A stretch of 64,000 nucleotides of DNA from Cyathus striatus (Eukaryota > Basidiomycota > Agaricomycetes > Agaricales > Nidulariaceae): assembly GCA_025738555.1 (NCBI GenBank), contig JAOVFP010000001.1:7626001-7690000 (forward strand). Direction: 5' to 3'. The translations under genes were made by a program, and so were the position numbers. Below the pieces are notes generated by a model, which worked only from the letters and a program-made list of their open reading frames with translations, was not told where the DNA came from and did no database searches. This document shows, in pieces, positions 11,856-22,870 of this stretch; the stretch's first letter is position 1, and every line of letters starts with the position of its first letter.

Positions 11856-11951
11856 GTATTCCCCCCTTAAGGTCAAGCCTCGAGGCCTGAGCACATGATC
11901 AAACAATAAGCTTTTGAAAATTTGATCAGCGTTTTGACTATCAGGTCTGGG

Positions 11952-11958
11952 TATATAA
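11952..11958 (+). promoter_or_regulatory. TATA box of the antisense zinc-cluster gene of gypsy A
   Basis: TATATAA lies 85 bp before the ATG at 12037, inside the element just after the LTR and polypurine tract. The homologous gene of gypsy B has TATATAA at 51150, 93 bp before its ATG. The matching placement supports a dedicated promoter. Confidence 0.6.
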
Positions 11959-12036
11959 AGGTCAGCTGTAGTGGAGAAGTCAAACCCATCTTTTACCCTG
12001 TTGTAATAACTCCTTAGCACATGACTGCTTTAAACA

Positions 12037-14053
12037 ATGTCTTCGAGCTCTCAACCCATGCCCCCAGCCATTGATGCGGAGAAGCTTAAGAGGCTTGAAG
12101 AGATGGAGGCGCAGTTGAAAGCCTTCAGGGTGGAGCTAGGCATTGGGACAGAGTCAGTTGAGGTGGAGGCGAAAGAGACTGAGGTTGAGGTGGAGAAGGA
12201 AAATGCAATGGAAGTGGACGAGGGAGGAAGATTGGGGGCGATAAGGGCAAAGACATGTGAGCAGGCTGTGGTCAAGGCCAGAGTTGCACAGACCATGGCA
12301 AGGCTAACTGGTCGCCCAGCGGAGGAAATGACAGAGGGGGAGGTTAGACTGGCCTCACATCTGGAGTACAAGACAATGGTAGCAAGGTTGGGAATAATGT
12401 CATTTAGTCCAGAGTGGGTGGAAAGGTCCTTACATTACCACAGGGAGGCCGACAGCTTGGTGATGTCAGTGGACAAGTCGATCCCAGTGGAGAAGGTAGT
12501 GGAGCAAGTAGTGGCCGAGGTAGGACCAATGAGGGTAGGAGTTCCAACTCCTACAGTTGAGCCAGAGGTAACAACTACTCCACAGGTAGGTACCTACATG
12601 AGCGTGGAGCAGATTGCTGACCATGAACACACTGTTCAGTGGCTGGAGGCCGAGGGCCACACCATAACTCCGGAGGAAGAGGTGGGGAAGAGCGTCCAGC
12701 AGTCAGAGAACAAGGGTGGCTCTAAGAGGAAGCGCACCAGCATGAATCCAGAGGATATGACAGAGACGATGCCAAACTGCTGAGGAAGAAAATGATGACC
12801 TGGACTTCCCAGCATAAAGGGTTGAAGAACAAGGCTCTGATCGATGACCAGGTGGTGGAAGACAATGCTAGCAGCAAGGCTAGCCAGTCTGGAAGCAAGA
12901 GTCATACCGGAACAGAGAGCCAGGCTGGCGACAAGTCCAACATCGAGGTGGAAGAAGTGAGGGCATCAGCGGAGAAAAAGGGTAAGGGTGTGGAGAAAGC
13001 CAAGACAGCTATGGAGAAGAAAGAGAAGGAGGCTTATGCCTTGCCCAAGGTCCCTTGCAATGTGTGCAGAAAGTGTGAGAAGTAACAAGAATAGAGGGGG
13101 TGGATGGAGAGAGAATAGAGGGTAATAAAGAGCAAGGAAGGTGGTAAGGGAGCAAATGACTCAGACACAAACACTAACACAGATACAAGATGGGGAGGAA
13201 ACTTGTTTACAACTACCAAGTTACAGAGTGTTTATATACTGAGTAAGTCTACCAAAGTCCAACCAAAGTCCTGTAACTAAGGTAACTGACAGCTGTCAAT
13301 CTGTCAATCACATATCTGTCAATCAAGTATCTGTCAATCACAGAACTGTCAATCAAGGATCTGTCAATCACAGAACTGTCAAGTATGACAGGTGACAAGT
13401 GACAGCTGTCAAAGAAGCTGTGCAACCCAGAATATCTAACAGCAAGTTCAACAGGGAGTGTTTGCTGGATCTCGAGTAAGTTGTCCATTATTCTTTCAGA
13501 GTTGTTCTGACTTGCTCCTAGGGGAAAGAAGATGAACCACAAGGTGTGCAAGGCATGTCTGACAAAGAAGGGGAGATGCGACAACAAGGGAATAATGTGG
13601 GGGACTGTAGTCCCGGGGAATGCAAAGGAGTGGAGAATTGGTCTGGAGAAGATGAAGACTGGTGGTGTGGGGCAGGAGAAGCTGGTGGAGGAGTTGCAGA
13701 TGCAACTGGCAGTGGCAAGGTCGAAGTTAGAGGTTGTGGAGAAACAATCGGACGAATGGTGGACCAAGGTCAAGATGTTCAATGCCGAGTGCAAGATTCT
13801 GAGGGACCAGCTGTTCCTAGTGGAGAATGAGCGCAACAAGCTGGCGCTTTAACTCAACTCTGGGAACCCCTTATTAGACATGCTGATGGAGGCCTTGGGG
13901 AGGAACGTCAGCATGCACACGGAGTTGATGGGCACATTGAACAGGTTGATGACAACCACACAGGCAGCAGAGGAGAGTACTCCGGTGGAGACTAATGAGT
14001 CTGGGAGTAATGAAGAGGAACAAGAGAAGGAACAAGATGAAGATGAAGAGTAG
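12037..14053 (+). pseudogene. antisense zinc-cluster protein gene carried by gypsy A, broken by a solo LTR
   Basis: It runs opposite to gag-pol, between the pol stop and the 3' LTR. Exon 1 starts at ATG 12037 with a charged N-terminus (248 codons). After a frameshift near 12780 it continues through a Lys/Glu-rich stretch to VPCNVCRK at 13051-13074. A solo LTR (13075-13441) then intervenes. Beyond it the frame resumes as FNREC...DLE, giving a C-x2-C-x6-C half-cluster. An intron (about 13474-13519) leads to HKVCKACLTKKGRCD, the second half-cluster. A coiled-coil-like region follows, a TAA at 13850, then in the same frame a leucine-rich segment and an acidic tail ending at 14053. The cysteine spacing resembles a fungal Zn2Cys6-type cluster. 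Its function is unknown; the gypsy B gene (51243-52330) is a homologue. Confidence 0.65.
13075..13441 (-). mobile_element. solo LTR inserted in the zinc-cluster gene of gypsy A
   Basis: 367 bp, with minus-strand ends TGTTAGATATTCT and TTACTTCTCACA, the same family as 3124-3391. Flanks are GAAAG (13070-13074) and GCAAG (13442-13446), a 5-bp duplication with one mismatch. Removing it rejoins the zinc-cluster reading frame. Inside, CTGTCAATCA repeats tandemly (13290-13385), absent or shorter in the other copy, which explains the 100-bp length difference. Confidence 0.8.
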
Positions 14054-14376
14054 TGTACAGTAGGCAGAAAAAATGTATATACTTGTTTTGTGGACTTTTA
14101 ATGATTTTTTGGTGTGACAAGGACGAACAGTAAGAGTAAACAGGAAGACGGAGTAAAGAGAAACACCTTAGGAGAAAACCAATACAACTCTGTACTTCCA
14201 CTCTCAGCCCACCTCATTAAGTATGCAAAGTGACAAGTCAGCTATGCTTATTAAATGTAGTGGTCATCATGCAAGCAGTGTCCAGAGAAGTGTCAATCTT
14301 CAACCTTTGGTCAAGAAGTTGAATACAGATATACAATAAACTATAGTGGAGAAATGAAAATGTAAGCAGAGAAAGT
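14054..14376. other. gypsy A untranslated segment between the two convergent genes
   Basis: Lies between the acidic C-terminus of the plus-strand zinc-cluster gene and the stop of minus-strand pol. No ORF is supported. It would hold the poly(A) signals of the zinc-cluster transcript. Confidence 0.4.
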
Positions 14377-16208
14377 CTATGTAACAGGAGTAGAAGGATT
14401 GGGCTTATTGGGATAACAAGCATGAAATTCCTCTATGAGCTCTGTAGCATGTTCTACTTCAGTGGCAGCCAACCAAGTGAGTTCTTCATCGGTTCCTTCA
14501 TAACCAGTCAATTGGACTAAGTAACGAAGAGGACATTTCTTGAACCAGCAATCCAGCTTGGAGTCGCAGATCTCACTGATCTTGAACTTGATATCTCTGT
14601 TGATTTCCACAGGGGGAGGCAGAGGTATCTCTCAACCAGGGATGGTGTTTTCAACTGCAGGCTCGAGCATAGAAACATGGAATACAGGGTGTACAGCTCG
14701 GAAATTGGAAGGGAGTCTAAGGGTGCGGGAGTGGGTACCAGTTTCAGCAATGATCTCGAAAGGATCATAATACTTTTCAGCCAATTTCTTGGAAGGGCAA
14801 GTGGTGTTAAAGAACTTAGCACAGATGAAGGCTTTAGTTCCAACTTTGAACTCTGGGGCAGGCAAACGACAGTTGTCTGCTCTGACCTGATAGTGCTTCT
14901 GAGCAAGTGCTATTTTGGCCTTGAGATTTTCATGAAGTTCCTAAAGATCCACAGCATAGTCCCTAGCATGAACGGAGGTAATGTCACATTCGGGATAGAC
15001 TGTAATCTGTGGATGATAACCCTTATTGGCAAAGAAAGGAGTCGTATTAGTGGTTGAGCTCAGTGTATTGTTATACATGAACTCCACAATGGGAAGGAGA
15101 TCAGCCCAGTTGTCCTGCTGGTAATTGCAGTAAATGTGGAGGTACTGTTCTAAGACTTGGTTAATGTGTTCAGTTTGTCTGTCACCTTCTGGATGATATC
15201 CAGAGGTAAAGTGTAGGTTGATGTTGAGAACCTTACCAAGAGACTGGAAGAAATGGGAGACAAACTCCGAACCACGATCAGAGGTAATGTGGCTGGGAAC
15301 ACCATGCTTAGAGAATATGTGCATGACAAAGAGCTTTGCGAGCTGGGCAGAGGTGATGGTGTTATGGCAAGGGATGAATATAGCTTGCTTGCTAAGGTGG
15401 TCAACAATAACTAGGATTGAATTGTACTTATCAAATCCAGAGATGGGAAGCATTTCAATGAAGTCCATAGAGATAGAGTTCCATGGGCACTCCAGAATAG
15501 GGAGTTGCTTCAATGTACCATAGGGATGGTGACACTGTGGTTTAGACTGTAAGCAGATGGTGCAAGACTTACAATAGTCCTTGACATAAGTACAGAGTCC
15601 AGGCCAAGTATACTCCCGTCGAATATTATCCAAAGTCTTGTTCTGACCAGGATGTCCAGTGAGTAAATGATCATGTTTGTACTGGACAACATGAAGGTGG
15701 AGAGAATCGTCATCTGGGACATAAATCTGGTTGTCGAGGCAGAGTAAGCCATCTGAACTGACAGACCAATGATTGGTGGGATTGCAAAGGTGGATAGATG
15801 CGACAGTGTCTAGGGGTTGGGCAGTGAGGATGTCGTGGTGGAGTTGCTCAACATCCATGATGATGCTGGCACGGAGAACAGGATGAAGGAGTGTGGTGGC
15901 ACAGATAGAGGCGATGAGCTGTTCTTGGGTAAAAACAGGGCGAAAATTGTGCAGATTAACTTTGGCATAGTTGTTATTCCCCCCCTTAGGGTAGACATCC
16001 CATCATCTAGTTAAAGTGTCAGGTTTCACACCAAGTTTCCCTGGGTGGAAATGAATAACCAGATTGAACTGTGATAGGTACTCTGACCAACGAGCCTGAT
16101 GGCAAGTGAGGATCTTGGTGGTGGAGAAATACTCTAAGTCTTTATGGTCAGTAACCACATCAACCAGAGTATGAGAACCTTCCAAGTAGTGTCGCCAGAC
16201 ACGCATTA
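14377..16208 (-). pseudogene. pol: gypsy A pol, 3' part: RNase H, integrase, chromodomain
   Basis: Truncated polyprotein of a Ty3/gypsy chromovirus. Reading leftwards from 16206: RNase H end ([23 protein letters not shown]); integrase with HHCC zinc domain (GHPGQNKTL ... YCKSCTIC) and catalytic D, D and E in SMDFIEML, SDRGSEF and YHPEGD (14941-15858); the VHPVFHVSMLEP block (about 14700); and a C-terminal chromodomain-like region (ISEICDSKL ... LVQLTGYEGTDEELTWLAA, 14377-14610). It is broken by a stop at 14941 and by frameshifts around 14620, 14870 and 16000. Reverse transcriptase, protease and gag are missing because the KDZ element begins at 16209. It is clearly diverged from gypsy B pol but of the same lineage. 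Confidence 0.85.
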
Positions 16209-16259
16209 GTGTCAGCCATTGATTATCATTAAACCTCTGGCTTATATGAGTGCAGTATT

Positions 16260-17795
16260 TATTATATGCATAACTGTAGTGCTATTATGAGTACTCATAA
16301 GTACTCATTACTTGATGTTTCTCATTATTTTTATAGTACTATTATGAGCACTCATATGTACTCATTATCTGATTTTTCATTGTAATTATTGTAGTGCTAT
16401 TATGAACACTCATATGTACTCATTACTTGATATTTCTCACTATTATTGTAATGCTATTATGAGCACTCATATGTACTCATTACTTGATATTTCTCACTAT
16501 TATTGTAATGCTATTATGAGCACTCATATGTACTCATTACTTGATATTTCTCACCATTATTGTAATGCTATTATGAGCACTCATATGTACTCATTACCTG
16601 ATATTTCTCACTATTATTGTAATGCTATTATGAACACTCATATGTACTCATTGCTTGATATTTCTCACTATTATTGTAATGCTATTATGAGTACTCATAT
16701 GTACTCATTACTTGATGTTTCTCACTATTGTTATAATACTATTATGAGCACTCATATGTATTCATTACCTGATTTTTCATTATAATTATTGTAGTGCTAT
16801 TATGAATACTCATATGTACTCATTATTTGATATTTCTCACTTTTATAGCAATGCTATTATCAGTGCTCATAAGTACTCATTAAATGATGTATCTCACTAT
16901 AATTATTGTAGTGCTATTATGAGCACTCATATGTACTCATTACTTGATTTTTTAGTGCTATTATGAGTACTCATAAGTGCTCATTACTTGATGTTTCTCA
17001 CTATTATTGTAATACTATTATTAGTACTCATATGTACTCATTACTTGATGTCTCTCACTATTATTGTAATGCTATTATGAGTACTCATAAGTACTCATTA
17101 TGTGATGTTTCCCACTATTATTGTAATACTATTTCAAGTAATCATATGTGCTTATTATTTGATTTTTCTCATCATAATTATTGTAGTGCTATTATGAGAA
17201 CTCATATGTACTCATTACTTGATGTTTCCCACTGTTATTGTAATGCTATTACAAGTCATCATATGTGCTCATTATTGATTTTTCTTATTATAATTATTGT
17301 AGTGCTATTTTGAGTACTCATAAGTACTCATTACTTGATATTTCTCACTATTGGTCTAATACTATTATGAGCACTCATACACACTCATTACCTGATTTTT
17401 CATTATAATTATTGTAGTGTTATTATGAATGCTATTGTTATAATACTATTGTGAGCACTCATATGTACTCATTACTTGATGTTTCTTACTATTATTGTAA
17501 TGCTATTATGAGCACTCATATGTACTCACCACTTGATTTTTCTCACTATTATTGTAGTGCTATTATGAGTACTCATAAGTGCTCATTACTTGATGTTTCC
17601 TGCTATTATTGTAATGCTTTTACAAGTAATCATATGTGCTCATCATTCAATTTTTCTCATTATAATTATTATAGTGCTATTATGAGTACTTATACTGATT
17701 ACTTGATGTTTCTCACTATTATTATAATGCTATTATCGCTACTCATATATACTTATTAATTGTTGTTTCTCACTATTATCGTAATGATGTTGTAC
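16260..17795. repeat. left 57-bp tandem array of the KDZ element
   Basis: About 25 copies of a unit with the core ACTCATATGTACTCATTACT followed by TGATATTTCTCACTATTATT and GTAATGCTATTATGAGC. Copies near 16400-16740 are almost identical; those beyond 16800 are more degenerate. Since 57 is divisible by 3, the array stays open in one frame and gives spurious ORFs with a 19-residue repeat. Confidence 0.9.
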
Positions 17796-20765
17796 ATTAG
17801 GTGTGTTGACTAATACACTGTATCAAGCAGACAAACCCGATCATTTACAGAAAATTCCAAGTCTATGCCAAGTGAGGTGAGGGTGATGGAGAAAACCAAA
17901 TGCAGTGATGAAAACAGAATGCTGCAGAGAACTCCGAGCATTCACAGTATGTGCATGTACAGCCACTATGCCAGTGCAGTCACATAGGGGGGACAAACTC
18001 ACCAAATCAATGTTTATCCAAACACTGTGAACAAGTATCAGTAGCGGCAACAACAAAGTACAGCATAGTTCAAAAGAAGAAACTGTATCATTCATTCGCA
18101 TGTACTGTACCAATCAAATCAATTCGGCAGTATGCATAATGCACCCCTCCTGCTGAAAGGTATTTCGGCACATGTAACGCATCACAAACTAAAATGCTGA
18201 AAGGTCAAATAGGTACATAATAGGCGCTTAATAAACGCCAAAAAATTCCACACCTGAAGGGGTTTGGACAGACAATTTTGAAGCATTTATAATCCGATTC
18301 TCGTAATTTACCAGTAGTCAATAGTAGTTGTATACATTATAATGATATTATATATTACTGTAGTAATTTTGGGTCCAGTCAACCATGACATTTGTGTGAA
18401 ATGCTAAAATTTCTGCAATGTCACTATGACTTGAAAGCACAAGACAATGATAATCTGAAAGCAACAATCTATATCACACTATATCAAAGTAGAATATGTA
18501 AATAGAATCAATGCTATGAATGCAGAGCAGTGGTGGTGGTTAGCTATTAGACGCAACCCCAACTACAAGGGCCCTAGCAAGCCAAAGCCATAATGCCCTC
18601 CACACTGTACCGTCCTGATTAAACCTATCCATATCCCTCACCTTTTCTTCTTCATGCATTTGGGAGCCTGTGAGTACATCGTGATACAGATGCAGTTTCG
18701 CTCTTCCACTTCCACTTGCACCCATCCCAGCCCGTATCCCAACCCAAACCCAAAACTGAATTTGTTGCAGCACATAGAAGCACACAGATCGCATTGGGAA
18801 GCGTAGTGCAAAGCACTTGGTGGTTTTGTAGGGCCGTAGCGTCTCCTGCACCTCCTCCGGGGGAGGTGGAAGGGTGGGAGTGAGAATTAGGATGTGCTCT
18901 AGGAGCAGCCCTATGTCGGGATTCCCAATCGTACATTGCATGTTATATCATTTATCTGTGAGGTAGAGTGGATATGGAGTGGTGGCGGTAACATCTACAT
19001 GGAGAGGAGTACAGTATTCCATTCAAGAAGTCTATTAAAGCAACTATTATAAGCTAAGTTGGAAGATAATGGAAATGGGTTCCGAACTCACAGCCTGCTT
19101 GAGATATGTAACCAAATAATTCCTATCCGTCCCACTCTCAAATCCAGCATGCTTCATCATCACACTCGTACCTAGGATATACATTCGCATCATCCATCAA
19201 TACTGCTCCCTCAGCCTGCTTCTAGTCCAAATATGCTGTCACTGTAGTGGTCATGTACAAAATTGAGATTCATTAGTTTGGGGGAGGTCGTACTCATGAA
19301 GGTTGGCACCAAGTTGACAATGTTTACCTGTGCAAAGTGTGTGGCAGTGTAACCGGTGCTCTGTGAAGAGGATTTCACCTACTGCTGCGTATCCTGTGGG
19401 TTTAATGTGTTAGTTTATCTCTTGTTTTGTTGTATGTTGAGGAAGTGTTACCAGAAGAATAAGACTTGAGAACAGGATCAAGAAATACTAAAAGCAGTGA
19501 GCAATGAGGTTGGGGCTAAGGGGAGCTGTTGTGAATACAGAGGGTGAAAGGATGTGGAGAGCTTTGAAGAAGCATGTTGAGAGGGCGTTGAAATTAACTG
19601 GTGATGGATAATGTTGACATTGACGACGAGCAAATATAGAAACTTTTAGCATCATTATGCAGGACAAGTGATATGATGTGTTGACACATTTGATGGCTGA
19701 GTGACTCATATGGTGCAGTGCGCACAGCTAATCTATTCTTAATCACTTATAAGCAAGCTGTTATTCGAATGAAACAATAATGAAATATATTGAGTCCAAG
19801 CTTCAAAGAGGTAAGTAATATAGTACTGTATATAAAGCAGAGACAGTATATAAGCAGTAGTTGTAGAAATAACGAGGTAAGTTGAAATGTTGAATTAAAG
19901 AGAGATATAGAACGTAGAAAATGTGATGATTCGAATAAAGGAAAGATTAAAATGAATATAGATCAACCACGATGAGATAGAGAACAATATTTTGAAATAG
20001 AGATTTTAAGCAACTGTTTAATGGACTAGTAAAAGGGATAAACAGTGAAATTGAATTAAAATGATTTATGCAATAGTAGAAAATGTGAAGTATGTATGGA
20101 GGCTTACTCATGTGCAATAAAAGAATGTAGGCAGCATTGTATAATTACTTTCGGTGTCTAAATATAATATAATAAGAAAACATGAATAATAGATATGGAG
20201 GACGATACATACACTTTCTTTCACCTGGGTGTCATTTCATTACCTGTACCTCTTTTCATACCTGAAAGTACAGGTGGCATGTCAACTTGCCAAAACACCC
20301 AAGTTATGTCATTAACCGCATCCCAAACTTTACTGATCGAGTCATCTGGTTATTGTTGAATGGAGGAAACCCACCAAGACAGTGACATAACCACACAGTA
20401 CAGGCCTAAAGGCCCACCATGGAACAACATCTCCTACTGACAAGTGGTTGATGGTACCAACTTGATGAGATCCCCAGTATCGGAAACATGCCACTGTGGT
20501 TGAATTTCCTGCCACCATGCTATCCACACCTGTCCAAAATTTGATGCTGTCAGGAGTGGGACAGCTGTTGCACTTCGATGACACTGAATCCACCAACCAA
20601 CTTCGCTGGGATGCTTTAGAGTGGGAAATGCCTGTTATATTTCAACATAAGTATGCCCTACAAGATGAATAAAAAACATACCAATATATCCAGTTTCTTC
20701 AATTCAAAGCTCTTCCATTCTGTCATGAGAGCTTGCCAGCGTGGGTCCAATGATATGTTCCAAAG
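17796..20765. other. KDZ element interior, no gene recognised
   Basis: Several short ORFs (for example minus 18540-18941, 133 codons) lack recognisable domains or conserved motifs. I looked for a TET/JBP-type dioxygenase motif, since such genes travel with KDZ elements in basidiomycetes, and saw none. Sequence from 19700 to 20200 is very AT-rich and looks non-coding. Confidence 0.4.
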
Positions 20766-20768
20766 ATA

Positions 20769-22569
20769 TCACATGTACTGGCGTGCATAGTCTGGTAACA
20801 AACTGACATCATCTTCTGTGATGGCTGATGGTGAGAGCACATTGTCACCCCTGAGACATAAGAACCAATCAGCACTACACAGCGAAACAGAAAGATGAAC
20901 ATACTCTTCATTACCACTTGCAACAGAAGAAACCACAGTTCCATCAGTATTATTGGAACTGGTTGACATATCACTGATGAAACGACAAAGTAAAATTAGC
21001 TATGAGATCTAAATTGAGGTATTTATAGTAACATACCCTCTACCAGTACCAGTGCTTTCTAGTCGCTTGGATTTGTGAAGGGGTGCAGCAATCTGACCTA
21101 ATACAGCACTAACAGCTTCCTTGCATGCTGCCTTGGGTTTCCTGGACTCTTTGTGCTTGGAAAGACTCGGTGATAGCTGATTGGTGGTTTGATCATTTAA
21201 GGTTAACTGAGCAAGAAAAAGTTCATTTCGAGCCATGTTGACTTCATGGCTGGCTTCATACTGGCAGATTCGACAGCCATCAGAAGTTGTGACATATTCG
21301 ACAGGTGGCATGTGAGGTTCTGTATTGGTGTCAGAGCCCTTATCCTCTCCCTGTCCACCATTTCCTTTGCATCCATCATCACTCCCATGTTCACCTCCAC
21401 CCTCTGCAACTCGCTCTTCATCCTGATGACTGGGATCCTTTTCTCTGCTTGGACTGAGTGTGCGATCTTGATCCTCAGCAAGGCTACGTGAAATGTGCTC
21501 TTCCTCCGCTTTAGCATTTTCATTAGTATTGTAATCATATAGGATTTGAATTGGTATATACTCACAAAAGCAGTCAAACAGGAAGTTGTCAAACTTATTT
21601 TCGATTTCAGTCACAAATTTTTGACTTCCCATCCACGCATCCCAACTATGACCTTGTTTATCGGTACCATGGTGATAGCTACAATAAAACAGTAAGAGTT
21701 TCCAAGTCATCTGGCACATTTGAAGTTGACCTACATCATAGTATCTAACTTTCCACCCTGAGATGGGCATGGCCCTCCTGCAAAAATTGTGAAGTGCCAA
21801 CCGGTTAACCTTGAAAACTTTGTCACCATTTGTGCAACAGATGCATTGAGCATCTGAATGGATCTAGTAACAAGTTCATGAGTTAAATGTGTCTCATAAA
21901 CAAGTGTATCTGACCTACTTTTCATACTTTTCATTGCAGGTGTCCTCGCTGTCTGGCTTGGAGGAGGCTTCGCGATTGCTCTCACATAACTTGGCTTGGT
22001 AGGCTCTGACTTCTGCTTTAACATATTTTGATTCCTCGTTATAGTGACGTTGGATGAGCTCATTTTTATATTCGAATCTTGACTTTACAGGTTCGGTGTT
22101 GAATGGCATGGAAGACTTGTAGTCCTTCCATTGAGCATCGATCAGAGGCTTCAGTTGAGTGCCATAGAGTATCTGGTATGCTTGCCATTCGTGGAGAGTC
22201 TTCACAGTTGACTTCTTCACCTTCAAGTAAAGAAATCCTCAAGTAACTGCAGTGGAATCACGAGTATGATTTCGGAACCAAACACTAAGGCGCTGCAAGA
22301 GCCAATGATCAGTAAGATGCATCTTATAATAGTATAAAATGAATGCTTACTTTACACATTGCTCTCCACTTCTTAACCTCTGCCACCACACCCCATTTCT
22401 TCCTCTCCTTCTTAGTAGGTGGCTGTCATCCCCACTCAGTTCCCCACTCCTCATAAAGGTCAATAAACCATGCAGTTGTTCCTCTATTCTCTTTTGCATC
22501 AATGAAGGCTGGTATCCTTTTTGCAAGCCACTTCCATTGTGCCGAAGTTGTCCATGGTATTTTGGTCAT
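20769..22569 (-). CDS. cargo gene of the KDZ element: conserved basidiomycete protein of unknown function
   Basis: A multi-exon minus-strand gene. The start at 22569 gives MTKIPWTTSAQWKWLAKRIP, a W-T-T-x2-Q-x2-WL opening that I associate with a large, uncharacterised basidiomycete family. Exon 2 holds VWFRNHTRD (about 22270). Exon 3 (22221-21915) holds LHEWQAYQILYGTQLKPLID. A later exon has TGWHFTIFAGGPCPSQGGKL (about 21800), then HHGTDKQG...F. The tail (21490-21010) is hydrophilic, with a Gly/Asp-rich stretch and basic KPKAACK. Introns of about 40-70 nt have GT-AG borders. One TGA interrupts exon 1 (EWG*QPPT), probably a decayed CGA. The 3' end (about 20769) is uncertain. No enzymatic motif was seen, and its link to transposition is inferred from location only. 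Confidence 0.5.
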
Positions 22570-22589
22570 GGTAGATTAGATAGATAGAG

Positions 22590-22870
22590 GTATGTCGAGG
22601 TGGGAGCATGTCGAGGTAGGAGAGTCAAGGTAGGAGAGTCGAGGTGGGAGAATATCAATGTGAGGAGCGTCAAGGTGGATGAGTGTCAAAGTAGGAGTGT
22701 GTTAAGGTGGGAGAGTGTCTAGGTGGAAGAATGCTGAAGTAGGAGCTTGTTGAGGGGGGAGTGTCAAGGTGGAAGAGTGTTGAAATAGGAGTGTGTTGAG
22801 GTGAGAGAACATCGAGGGGGAATTTCGAGGTGGGAGAATGTTAAGGTAGAGATATGTTGATGATAAAATA
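22590..22870. repeat. minisatellite of about 15-17 bp, GAGTGTCAAGGTGGGA type
   Basis: Around 15 imperfect copies of GAGTGTCAAGGTGGGA / GAGCATGTCGAGGTAGGA follow each other just upstream of the start of the cargo gene. Its position could affect that gene's promoter. No coding content. Confidence 0.75.

Noticed and set aside
16260..17795. CRISPR-like regular array
   Set aside because: Units are tandem with no unique spacers, occur inverted at both ends of a transposon, and the DNA is eukaryotic.
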